Assembly (NCBI RefSeq): GCF_004345825.1
Contig: NZ_SLXM01000008.1
Location: forward strand, 62,001 to 126,000
Length of the DNA: 64,000 nucleotides
Reading direction: 5' to 3'
From: Tenacibaculum skagerrakense
GTDB lineage: Bacteria; Bacteroidota; Bacteroidia; Flavobacteriales; Flavobacteriaceae
The notes beneath the pieces were generated by a model, which did not search any database, had not been told where the DNA came from, and saw nothing but the letters and a program-made list of their open reading frames with translations. Within the stretch, counting starts at the first letter, position 1, and every line of letters begins with the position of its first letter. Shown here one piece after another: positions 42,550 to 51,039 of this stretch. The translations under genes were made by a program, and so were the position numbers.

Positions 42550-44901
42550 TTATTCATCATCCTTTTTAGGTGTTTCTTCTTTGTCTTTTTTTCCTAAAAT
42601 ATCATCTAACAAATCCTTACCTTTTTCAATAAGATCATCTTTATGATTAGAAAGTAATGAATCTTTCAATTTTTCTAATTCAGATTTTTCTTTATGATTG
42701 TATAATTTTTTGATTTGATTTTCTCCAATGACTAGCAAAGTAGAGTTGCTAGTTTCCCAATTACTTGTTTTCACTTCACCATCTTTCATAATTGTTATTA
42801 ATTGATAACTGTACGAAAGTTCTTTGCCTTCAGGAACAAAAAGCTGTACACCTTCAAAAGCCTGATCATCTTCCGTAATACTAAAAGCAGGAAAAGTAAT
42901 TTCATTGATACCATTAGGGTCCGCTTGAATAGACTTGATTAATAACTTCATGGAATGAGCATTTGAAAATGTTAGTGCATTTAGTATTTGAATTTCCACT
43001 TTAGTGATTTCACTACCTGAGGTACCAGAAATGATTTTCTTTTTTACGTTTTGATTACAAGTGTTACAGTCTCTATTCAAGGCATAATCCAACCAAAACT
43101 TAACGATGTTGTTTTTATTGGTTAATTGATTCTTGGCGTCATCCGAAATTTGTAATGTTTCACCAGTCTCTACTTCTTCACTTTCAAGATCAATAGTTTC
43201 AAAGTAATTTCTGCTACCTTGTTTTCTCAGTACTACTATATTTTTTGGAACAATAGGATAATCAATAATGTTAACCCAACCATTAATTAATTCATCTGCT
43301 TCAGAAAATTCAATCTTTCCAAAAGTTAAAGGAGAATTTACCTCTAAGTTTACAGGCACATTAATAACAGTAGTTTCGTCACCATAAGGTCTAAATTCTA
43401 AACCAATATTTACTCCAATATTATTAAGCATAGCACCAACAAAATCATCTACATTACTATCCATTCTCCAATCCAAAATAATTGGCTTATGATAATCCGA
43501 AGGAATACTAGCATTGATACTTTCAGGTTTTACATTAAAGTTAGTTAGCGTAGCTCCAAAATCTACCTTAGGAACATCTCTTAAATCCATAGGCATTAAT
43601 TTTACTGGCTTTTTAAGTTTTACAGCTAACAAATTTTCAGCTAGTTTAATGTCTTCGCTACTTACTTGAGGTGTTAGTTCTGCATTTACTAAAACACTAC
43701 CTTTTGTTCCTTCTGCCGACATATAATAGATATTGAAGGCGTACTCATTCGTTTCTTTATTCCATTTTAACGTGTATTCAGATGGAAAATAATAGTATAC
43801 ATTTGATTTACTGTTTTTATCCTTATAGATTTTACGGAAGACATTCAGTTTTTCAATAAATGACACGTAAGAGTTTCCTTCTAAAAGAGTAGCAACATCT
43901 TCATACTTGGTAATATCTGGTCCTTGTCTTTCTGTATTAGTAGAAGAACTAGTTCCAGAAGTTCTAATTGGTATGTACTTAACCAAACCTATGTTTTTTA
44001 ATCCTTTAGTGTCTATTTTAGTAGGATTCTTGTCGGTAGTTACCAGCACAGGATTTTTAAGCACAATCGGAACATTTTTAGTTGTACCAGGCAATGACAA
44101 TACATTATACGCTTCATTTCCTTTAAGCTGACTTCTATTCTCATTATAAACGGTCCATTTATTTGCATTATACCAAACTCCGATTGGATTATTGAAGTTT
44201 TTAATAGATGTTCTAGCATTAAACGTTGCAAAGACTAACGATTTTTCCTTACCATTGGTCATAGAATTGTTCATGTAAGTAATGTGCCCCTTTTTATTAG
44301 TTTTCACTACTTGATGTTTGAAAACTTTGGAGTTAATTAAAACATTAAACTTTGCTCCATTAAGCATTGGTTTTCCATCGGTGTTGTAAATATTCCATTG
44401 CCCTTTTGAAGTCGAATAATAAACTCCAATTGGACTTGTATTATACGGACCACGATTCCCCCAGTTTTGAGTTACTAAAAAAGTAGCATTAGGATTTTTG
44501 TTTAATTTCGGATGATTTACAACTACCGACTTTGCATTTAGCTGTGCTTTAACGGTAAAAGCATTGCTAGATTTATCTGCTACGAGTACATTAAACTTGC
44601 TATTTACAGCTATTGGTGTTTTATCTTGATTGAAGACAGTCCACTTTTTTCCGTTATACCAAACACCAACGGCTTTGGTTTGGTAAGGGCCCGATTTTCC
44701 GTAATCATGAGTTACAATTAAAATTTTATCGTTTTTTCCGTTGGAACTAATATGATTAATTGATGAAATATGATTACTAGTGTTTGTTTTGGTGACCGTA
44801 TGTTTAAATACAGTTTGTGCTTCAATTATTGTAACATTTAAAAAGCAGATAATTAAAAAGCTAAAGTGAAACAATAATTTCTTATCATAAGATGTTTTCA
44901 T
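42550..44901 (-). CDS. Exported protein G: three N-terminal repeats fused to the Y-Y-x-x-P module
   Basis: 783 residues with a signal peptide (about 1-29). Three repeats follow (about 31-108, 113-190 and 192-270). Each contains a 'KxNxxGHI...N' opening, a PIGVWYN/AVGVWYN strand, a KWTVFNQD/QWNIYNTD strand and an FNVLV/YNVLS end. From memory these resemble a domain named DUF7452; I am not certain. After a linker, NVYYYFPSEYTLKW (YYYFP at 369-373) begins the module shared with the neighbouring genes. CxxC is present in DCNTCNQ, and the C-terminus is a charged helix (KEETPKKDDE). The repeats may bind a ligand or matrix. It is co-transcribed with F (22-bp gap) and H. Confidence 0.75.
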   Translation of the reverse strand: MKTSYDKKLLFHFSFLIICFLNVTIIEAQTVFKHTVTKTNTSNHISSINHISSNGKNDKILIVTHDYGKSGPYQTKAVGVWYNGKKWTVFNQDKTPIAVNSKFNVLVADKSSNAFTVKAQLNAKSVVVNHPKLNKNPNATFLVTQNWGNRGPYNTSPIGVYYSTSKGQWNIYNTDGKPMLNGAKFNVLINSKVFKHQVVKTNKKGHITYMNNSMTNGKEKSLVFATFNARTSIKNFNNPIGVWYNANKWTVYNENRSQLKGNEAYNVLSLPGTTKNVPIVLKNPVLVTTDKNPTKIDTKGLKNIGLVKYIPIRTSGTSSSTNTERQGPDITKYEDVATLLEGNSYVSFIEKLNVFRKIYKDKNSKSNVYYYFPSEYTLKWNKETNEYAFNIYYMSAEGTKGSVLVNAELTPQVSSEDIKLAENLLAVKLKKPVKLMPMDLRDVPKVDFGATLTNFNVKPESINASIPSDYHKPIILDWRMDSNVDDFVGAMLNNIGVNIGLEFRPYGDETTVINVPVNLEVNSPLTFGKIEFSEADELINGWVNIIDYPIVPKNIVVLRKQGSRNYFETIDLESEEVETGETLQISDDAKNQLTNKNNIVKFWLDYALNRDCNTCNQNVKKKIISGTSGSEITKVEIQILNALTFSNAHSMKLLIKSIQADPNGINEITFPAFSITEDDQAFEGVQLFVPEGKELSYSYQLITIMKDGEVKTSNWETSNSTLLVIGENQIKKLYNHKEKSELEKLKDSLLSNHKDDLIEKGKDLLDDILGKKDKEETPKKDDE

Positions 44902-44923
44902 AATGATTTAGTTTAAAGTATGT

Positions 44924-46378
44924 TTAATAAGCAACATAAAAAGCACTTGGCTCACTAAGTTCTCTAAAAGCAAGTGTTTCTTGCCTGTTCACAAACTCTT
45001 GGTAAGTCATTTCGTACACAGAACCTCTATTCGATGATCTAAAATTAGTCATGCCTTGTTCCAATGGGTCATACACCTTCAAAATTGTTCCGTCTGGAGT
45101 TCCATCTCCTCTGATTCCAGCAACAACTACCACATGAGCCCCGTTTTGTAAATTAGTAGCAACCCATAATGGCCCTCCTTGTAATAAAGAGGCAAAACCT
45201 TCTACAGTATAACTTTGAGGATAATCATATTGTAACCCCCAAACACTAAACATTTCAGTATTATCTGGTGGTAATCCATTATTGTAGTAACTTTCCCATC
45301 CGTTTACACCTCGAGCAATGTCTTGAGGGTCAATACTGATTTGCTCTCTCCATCCTACAATCATTGCAGCAGAAGCAGCCCAGCACGACATTCCGCTTGT
45401 TTGTGGAACTAATTGTATAGGATACGAAATATCTAAACTACCACTTGTGCTAGATGTACTTGAGTTGCTATCACTAGTTCCAGGATCATCACTTGAAGCT
45501 GTAGTACTAGTAGAAGATGAAGTACTACATGCGGTTGGGTAAATACCATTGATACTTGCAATATCGGTAGCACTCATACTATTTCTTTGACCGATAGTAA
45601 CACCACTTCTTTTAGGTACAATAGTAGTCATTCTTCCTCCTCCAGGTTTTGGTTTACCAAAAGCAGTTGGGCCATAATGCATTATTGAACCATAGTCATA
45701 ATTTCCCATATTTCTACCTTCAGGCCAAAAATAATGGTACCAACTTTGATTGTATTTTCTGAAGTTATGCGCATTTCCAGAAGTTATATTTGAACCGTTA
45801 ACAGTTATATAAGTATCTCTATCGTCTCTACTTTGTTCGTGATAAAAACCTAAGGCGTGCATAATTTCATGAGTTGTGCTTCCTTTTGTTTTACTTCCAC
45901 AGCGATCTCCAATTTCAATTACTTGTCTTCCTCCTGTTTTTCCTATAAAAGATAACCCACAAATACCAGGGGTGTATATAAATTCTACATAATCTGACTC
46001 TGTAGTTCTTGGAACGATACAAACATTAGTACTAGTACTTATATGATTAATCGCCCAAAGAATATCAGCTCTTTTTGGATGTCCACTAGCTATAACATAA
46101 GGCATTTTAGAATTAGGCCATCGTGCACTTGTAGAGGTGGTTACTGCACCACCACGTCCGCCTGAACGTGGAATTAAAATGTCACCTTCAAAAATATATT
46201 TATTGTCGATCTCTTTTACCTTAATAGTAGTTTGAACATTGGTAAAAGGTAAGGTGGTATTGATTTCTCTGGTTGTTCCTGAAGTGTTGTCAGGATATCC
46301 TTCTTGCGCTACGGTAACCTGTAAGAAGAAACCGAATAGCATTGCTGTTAGTATTCTAATATATTTATTTGATTTCAT
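44924..46378 (-). CDS. Exported astacin (M12A) metalloprotease fused to a papain-like cysteine peptidase
   Basis: 484 residues with a signal peptide (about 1-24). A propeptide contains FEGD (63-66), the aspartate switch that keeps astacins latent. The astacin domain (about 80-283) has the full zinc signature HEIMHALGFYHEQSRDDRD (His170, Glu171, His174, His180) and the Met-turn SIMHYGP (Met233, Tyr235). A 30-residue Ser/Thr/Asp linker (285-314) leads to a papain-like domain: Gln326 and Cys332 in QTSGMSCWAASAAMI, His415 in NGAHVVVVAGI and Asp437 in VYDPLEQG. The arrangement resembles C39/C70 (AvrRpt2-like) peptidases. Both active sites look complete. It lies inside an operon of secreted paralogues and may process them; that is inference. 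Confidence 0.9.
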   Translation of the reverse strand: MKSNKYIRILTAMLFGFFLQVTVAQEGYPDNTSGTTREINTTLPFTNVQTTIKVKEIDNKYIFEGDILIPRSGGRGGAVTTSTSARWPNSKMPYVIASGHPKRADILWAINHISTSTNVCIVPRTTESDYVEFIYTPGICGLSFIGKTGGRQVIEIGDRCGSKTKGSTTHEIMHALGFYHEQSRDDRDTYITVNGSNITSGNAHNFRKYNQSWYHYFWPEGRNMGNYDYGSIMHYGPTAFGKPKPGGGRMTTIVPKRSGVTIGQRNSMSATDIASINGIYPTACSTSSSTSTTASSDDPGTSDSNSSTSSTSGSLDISYPIQLVPQTSGMSCWAASAAMIVGWREQISIDPQDIARGVNGWESYYNNGLPPDNTEMFSVWGLQYDYPQSYTVEGFASLLQGGPLWVATNLQNGAHVVVVAGIRGDGTPDGTILKVYDPLEQGMTNFRSSNRGSVYEMTYQEFVNRQETLAFRELSEPSAFYVAY

Positions 46379-46397
46379 GATTTTTAATTTTTAAGTA

Positions 46398-48323
46398 CTA
46401 CATAAATCTGTCTATATCGATTCTTCCATAATCTGATTTTTGTAAACCAGATTTTTTAGGACTTTCCCCTCTAATGAAATAGGTGATTTCATATTCGTAG
46501 TCTTCAGAATTTCTTGGCAATAGAATTTCTATTGTTTTGGTTAATTCAGATTTATTTACGCGTAAATTTGTACTACTTACCTCGTTTTTATCTCCCAGTT
46601 TACTGTACACCTTAATTTCTACAGCTTTAATATTTTTTTCAAGCGTAAAATCTTCATCAATCTCAATGTAAATTGGTTTTTTAACTAATGGTGGCTCTAA
46701 AGCAATACTACCAAACTTAGTAGTTTCCCAATCAGATTCTATTTTATGATTTCCTTTAAAACTCCACAACGTTTTATAATCATAGGCTAACCACTTATCT
46801 CTGTCATCATCGCCTTTCCATCCGTATAACATTTTAAAGAAGTTTCCTTGTTTGTTGAATTCAGACTTATCGATTTTGATTTCATCAACTGTTTCTTGAT
46901 TGTTACCATGTTTTTTACGCATAATTACGTTCACAAAGTTTACATGTTTAAAATCATCAGTATTCATTCCACCAAGAGTAGCATTAATTTGACGTTGCTT
47001 CATTAAAGCATCATCGGCATTGATTTCTCTAAAGCAAGAAGGACACTTACTTTTTACATCACCAAGGTTATAATCAAAAGGCAATGTTTTAGTAGTTTGC
47101 GTATACTTGTTTAAATCGATTTTATAAACTCCGCGTCTTCTAACTTGCTTCATTTGATACGAAACCGCTACTGATAAACTTGGAATAGGCTCTCTTTGAG
47201 GAGTTTCTCTATCAGTGTCGTCTCCATTGTCTGTTGTGTCTTGATTACGAGTGATTGGTTCATGCCCACCAGCAGTTCTAACACTATCAGCTCTTGATTG
47301 TGCTCTTCTTTGAACAGCACGATTACGTTCAGCTCTTGATTGCTCTAAAGCATCAATTCGTCTGTTTTCTTCTCTAGCTTCTTTACGAGCATTTTGTAAT
47401 TGCTCTGTAGCTCTATCCAACATGCTTTTTTGATTGTTTGGAATCAACTGGTTTAATTGAGGAACACCTGTACCACCAACTTTGTCAAACATTAAGTTCA
47501 TAAGTTGTGTGTAAGCAGCTTCTTTTAGTTTGTTAAGTTCTTCATCATCTCCAATTTGAGTTAACTTAATAGCTCCTGAATCAAACAGATCATCAAAACT
47601 TGCTTTAATTTCAGCAGAAAGAACTGGTGCAGCTATAGCAGCTTCAAAAGTTTGGTGTTTATAAATTCTATCAAAATTTGCCTCAATAGTTACACGTTTT
47701 GGAGATTGATATCCTTCAACTTCCATTTCAAAGTGCGTACTAAAATCAGGAGTAGGAGTATTGAATGTTTCCCAAAGAATTTTAGATCCTAATTTGTTAA
47801 TATGTACAGAAACTGCAGAACGTTGATTTTCAAGAATTGGAGCATTTCCTAATCCACATACTTTTGCCTCAAATTCACCATTAGGTTTTGCTACTGAAGA
47901 GATTAATGAAACGGTACCTGATTTAAAAACTACAGGGCCAATAATTTTTCCGTTACTATCCACTCTGCTTAAGGCTCTTTCAGCATCTTTAATCATTTTA
48001 TCCGGAACTTTTAATTCTACCAAGGCATGAACAATCCCTCCACCAACAGTACTTTCAGAGATTCCTTCATTTGAATCTGCAGCTGTTTCTTCATTTTTCA
48101 CATAACGTAGAAAAGAAAAAATAGGATCACCTGTTGGATGAGATGCTAACTGAGGCTTATCAGGTAAATAGTAATAATTACTTCTGTTATTTAAGTCAGG
48201 AAATAAAATCAGTTCTCCAGCTCTTACTGGTTTGTCTAGTAATATTTGTTGCTGTGCTTGTATTGTGTTTAGGTATCCAAATACTACAAAAAGCACGCTT
48301 AAAGTTTTATATATATTTTTCAT
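46398..48323 (-). CDS. Exported Y-Y-x-x-P family protein E with charged helix and CxxC
   Basis: 641 residues with a signal peptide (about 1-24). No named family recognised. The N-terminal module has YYYLP (50-54), PIFSFLRYV, GGGIVHALVEL, KIIGPVVFKSG and LGNAPILENQ, then ILWETFNTPTPDFS. A highly charged helix (about 300-350, rich in Arg, Glu and Gln) is likely coiled coil, followed by a disordered stretch. A CPSC motif (427-430) could bind metal or form a disulfide. The C-terminal module has YDYKTLWSFKG, SIALEPPLVKKPIYIEID and YEYEITYFIRG. It is probably periplasmic or surface-located. Located 19 bp before the protease gene. Confidence 0.78.
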   Translation of the reverse strand: MKNIYKTLSVLFVVFGYLNTIQAQQQILLDKPVRAGELILFPDLNNRSNYYYLPDKPQLASHPTGDPIFSFLRYVKNEETAADSNEGISESTVGGGIVHALVELKVPDKMIKDAERALSRVDSNGKIIGPVVFKSGTVSLISSVAKPNGEFEAKVCGLGNAPILENQRSAVSVHINKLGSKILWETFNTPTPDFSTHFEMEVEGYQSPKRVTIEANFDRIYKHQTFEAAIAAPVLSAEIKASFDDLFDSGAIKLTQIGDDEELNKLKEAAYTQLMNLMFDKVGGTGVPQLNQLIPNNQKSMLDRATEQLQNARKEAREENRRIDALEQSRAERNRAVQRRAQSRADSVRTAGGHEPITRNQDTTDNGDDTDRETPQREPIPSLSVAVSYQMKQVRRRGVYKIDLNKYTQTTKTLPFDYNLGDVKSKCPSCFREINADDALMKQRQINATLGGMNTDDFKHVNFVNVIMRKKHGNNQETVDEIKIDKSEFNKQGNFFKMLYGWKGDDDRDKWLAYDYKTLWSFKGNHKIESDWETTKFGSIALEPPLVKKPIYIEIDEDFTLEKNIKAVEIKVYSKLGDKNEVSSTNLRVNKSELTKTIEILLPRNSEDYEYEITYFIRGESPKKSGLQKSDYGRIDIDRFM

Positions 48324-48357
48324 CTTTTTAAAATTTTTGGTTAGAAATAGTCGATTT

Positions 48358-50331
48358 CTAGTTCTTTACCACACCAATAACATCTTTAAACTTATCTAAG
48401 ATGGTAGCTTCCTTGCTTACCTTTCCATCAGCGCCAGGTTTAAGAATTATCTTACCAGCTTCAATAATTTTCTCTAAATAATCTGGGTCATCATCTCTTA
48501 ATTCTTGAGGAATTGTAGCATAGATATAATCATCATTTATTTTATCATCCCAGCCTAATGCCATTTTTCCTTTTTCTTTGTGTGTAAGTACTAATTGATA
48601 AGCATACCCTTGTGTATTTCTATCTGTAAAAATCATTTGTTCAATAAGAGGCTCACCTTTTGAGACAGTTAACGGAACATTTGTTTCTACTTCTTCTCCA
48701 AACCTGTAGTATCTTAATAATAAAGTAGCACGTACAACACCTAAAGAGCTTAATTCATCTAAGTCTGCTTCAAACTCAATAGTTCTTGGAACAATTGGTG
48801 GCTCAAGCGTAACTCCTTGCCAATCACCTTTAATCCATTGTGGATCTTTTGGAAAAACATTTCCACCTCTAATACTCCATTGAGTTTTATATTCATATAC
48901 TTCAGAGTTTTTATCATCACCTCTTGCATAACTAATGGTAGCTTTTAAACCATTTTTCTTTAAAAATTCAGAGTCTATAGTTCTAGAGTCATTGAAGTCG
49001 TTTCCTGAGCTACGTTTTTTACGAACGTTAACAGTTACATAATTGATTTCCTTGTCAAACATTTCTTTAGCTTGTAAGTCAAGTATCATGTTGATATCTC
49101 TATGCGTAAAGAACTTGTCGTTCATTAAAACAGTACCCACACATTTTTTGTTGTTTTTAACCCCATCGTACCAGCTAGCTAAGTTTGCTGTAAGTGTAAA
49201 AGGCTTTTCAACTGCTAATCGATAATTTAAGTAGTATGTTTCAGTTTTCTTTTTGAAGCTACTTTCAAAGAAACGTCTGTTATACGTATATTTTTTACCA
49301 TACTTAATGTTCGGCATTGCTGCTTTTTCCTTTTCAGTTGGAGGAGCTAACACATCAGAATCTCCAGACTCAGTCATTTTTTGTAAAAAGAAATCGAAGA
49401 ATGCTTCTCTAATTTTTGTTACTCTATCATCAGAAATGTTTTCGTCAAAATCTACTTTGATATATTCATTTTCAATCATTTGATCAATAACACTTCTTAC
49501 CTCATCATACGATCTGCTTTTAACTTCGGTTTTCTTTCCAAATAAAGCATCTGCAACACCACCAAAAAGTCCGCCTCTACTTTTTTTACCGTGCACTTCT
49601 TTGTATTGCGCATAATCTCTTTCCATATGCTTTTGCACTTCACTCCAACGAACAATAACTCTACCTTTAGCTGCTGGAATTCTGGTAGTGTATTTGAATC
49701 CCATCTCTATAGATAAGTCTGTAATAGATCTCGTTTTTTCAAATGTTGCTGCTAATAATTGAGCACCATTAGCACTAAGGTTAGAAGCTACAGCTACTTT
49801 TGCTCCAGGTAAAACAGGTGCGCTTAATGATTGCACAACAGATGGCGCTAACTTGTCGTCTGATAATGTTGCAGAAATAATGCGTAACGATTTGTCACCA
49901 TCAGGTTTTACATCTAAAGCTCCTTTTAATTTGCTTTTTTTCAAGGCACCTTGTTCTCCGTTGGCCAAGATCTTTTCTACTTCTTTTTGTTGTGAAGGAG
50001 TTAATCCCCATTCCATCAGCATGTGTAGTAAAGCACCACCAATTCCACCATCTTCTTCTTTCTCTTCAGTGATATATTTTAAGAAAAGAAATTCAGGTGT
50101 TGTATCAGGTTTTGCTCCTAATCGTAAAGAAACAGGTAGATAATAATAGTTTTTAGATTTTCTATCAGATAAACTAGATGCTTCTCCATAAAGCATAACT
50201 TGAGTTCCATCACTAAGTGTAAGACTTAGTTTGTTTGTATCGTCAACAATTTGAGCATCGGACGATGTGAAATTTGTAAGCAGGTACAGTAAAATTACCC
50301 CTCGTAATACATGTTTAATTTTTGTTTTCAT
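48358..50331 (-). CDS. Exported Y-Y-x-x-P family protein D
   Basis: 657 residues with a signal peptide (about 1-27). The N-terminal module has NYYYLP (61-66), PEFLFLKYITEE, GGALLHMLMEWGLTPSQQ and SAPVLPG. An insertion, KKSRGGLFGGVADALFGKK (249-267), is glycine-rich and amphipathic. The C-terminal module follows, with YEYKTQWSIRGG, GVTLEPPIVPRTIEFEADLD and AYQLVLTHKEKG. A 50-residue acidic and helical tail closes the chain. The N-terminal half is closest to protein C, which stops at the module boundary. Start is 4 bp after C. Function unknown. Confidence 0.78.
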   Translation of the reverse strand: MKTKIKHVLRGVILLYLLTNFTSSDAQIVDDTNKLSLTLSDGTQVMLYGEASSLSDRKSKNYYYLPVSLRLGAKPDTTPEFLFLKYITEEKEEDGGIGGALLHMLMEWGLTPSQQKEVEKILANGEQGALKKSKLKGALDVKPDGDKSLRIISATLSDDKLAPSVVQSLSAPVLPGAKVAVASNLSANGAQLLAATFEKTRSITDLSIEMGFKYTTRIPAAKGRVIVRWSEVQKHMERDYAQYKEVHGKKSRGGLFGGVADALFGKKTEVKSRSYDEVRSVIDQMIENEYIKVDFDENISDDRVTKIREAFFDFFLQKMTESGDSDVLAPPTEKEKAAMPNIKYGKKYTYNRRFFESSFKKKTETYYLNYRLAVEKPFTLTANLASWYDGVKNNKKCVGTVLMNDKFFTHRDINMILDLQAKEMFDKEINYVTVNVRKKRSSGNDFNDSRTIDSEFLKKNGLKATISYARGDDKNSEVYEYKTQWSIRGGNVFPKDPQWIKGDWQGVTLEPPIVPRTIEFEADLDELSSLGVVRATLLLRYYRFGEEVETNVPLTVSKGEPLIEQMIFTDRNTQGYAYQLVLTHKEKGKMALGWDDKINDDYIYATIPQELRDDDPDYLEKIIEAGKIILKPGADGKVSKEATILDKFKDVIGVVKN

Positions 50332-50335
50332 GATT

Positions 50336-51028
50336 TTATTGATTTAATAGTGTGTGTAAATTCTCGTGTATTTGATAAGACTCTTGGGAAAGTCCATATC
50401 CATTTTTTCCTTTAAATCGGATGATGAAATTCATTGTTAGGAAAAGTGTTTTTAAATTCTTACTGTTACTTTTTATAAGTGTTTCTATAGTTTGAGCATC
50501 CTCATTACTAAGTTTAAATGATGAAGCAGATTTTGCATTTGGAAATGTTGTTACTCGTCCAATTGAAGTTGCTGAATTGTTTAATATTTCAACTAATTCA
50601 GATTTTCCAGATATTGTTAAATAAGGTTGATTAGTATCAATTTCTGGAATGATATATCCCATAAACCTAGCTTGTTCTCCTACTATTTTTTCCAGCTCTT
50701 TTTGAACTTCTTCTCTTTGAGATAATGTCAGTCCCCAAGAAATAAGAAAATGAAGTATACCTCCTTGATTTCCTTTGGCATTATCGTAGGTAACAAGCGA
50801 AAACTCTGGTTCTTTCAATTGGTTTTTGGAAAACTTTAGATGAGATGGTAAACTGTAATACTCATCTGAATTCTCATCAAAACTTGTAGCTTTTTTATAA
50901 ACAACAATCTTTGAATTATCTGAAAGAACAATAGTTGTTTGTTTTGTAGCATCTAAAGTTTGTGCATAGCTTACACTTCCAAGAATCATAAGAATAGTTA
51001 GCGTGATATGTTTAAAATTAGTTTTCAT
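50336..51028 (-). CDS. Exported half-length Y-Y-x-x-P family protein C
   Basis: 230 residues with a signal peptide (about 1-23). It matches only the N-terminal module of protein D: TTIVLSDNSKIVVYKKATSF, EYYSLPSHLKF (YYSLP at 57-61), PEFSLVTYDN, GGILHFLISWGLTLSQREEV. It ends cleanly at about the point where D enters its insertion and C-terminal module. The open frame and short spacers (11 bp from B, 4 bp to D) argue for a real single-module protein, not a broken gene. It could dimerise with D or act as a cap; inference. Confidence 0.75.
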   Translation of the reverse strand: MKTNFKHITLTILMILGSVSYAQTLDATKQTTIVLSDNSKIVVYKKATSFDENSDEYYSLPSHLKFSKNQLKEPEFSLVTYDNAKGNQGGILHFLISWGLTLSQREEVQKELEKIVGEQARFMGYIIPEIDTNQPYLTISGKSELVEILNNSATSIGRVTTFPNAKSASSFKLSNEDAQTIETLIKSNSKNLKTLFLTMNFIIRFKGKNGYGLSQESYQIHENLHTLLNQ

Positions 51029-51039
51029 AATTCTTTAAC

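Noticed and set aside
50336-51028. Reading gene C as a pseudogene of D
   Set aside because: It has its own signal peptide, intact frame, stop at the module boundary and tight operon spacing.
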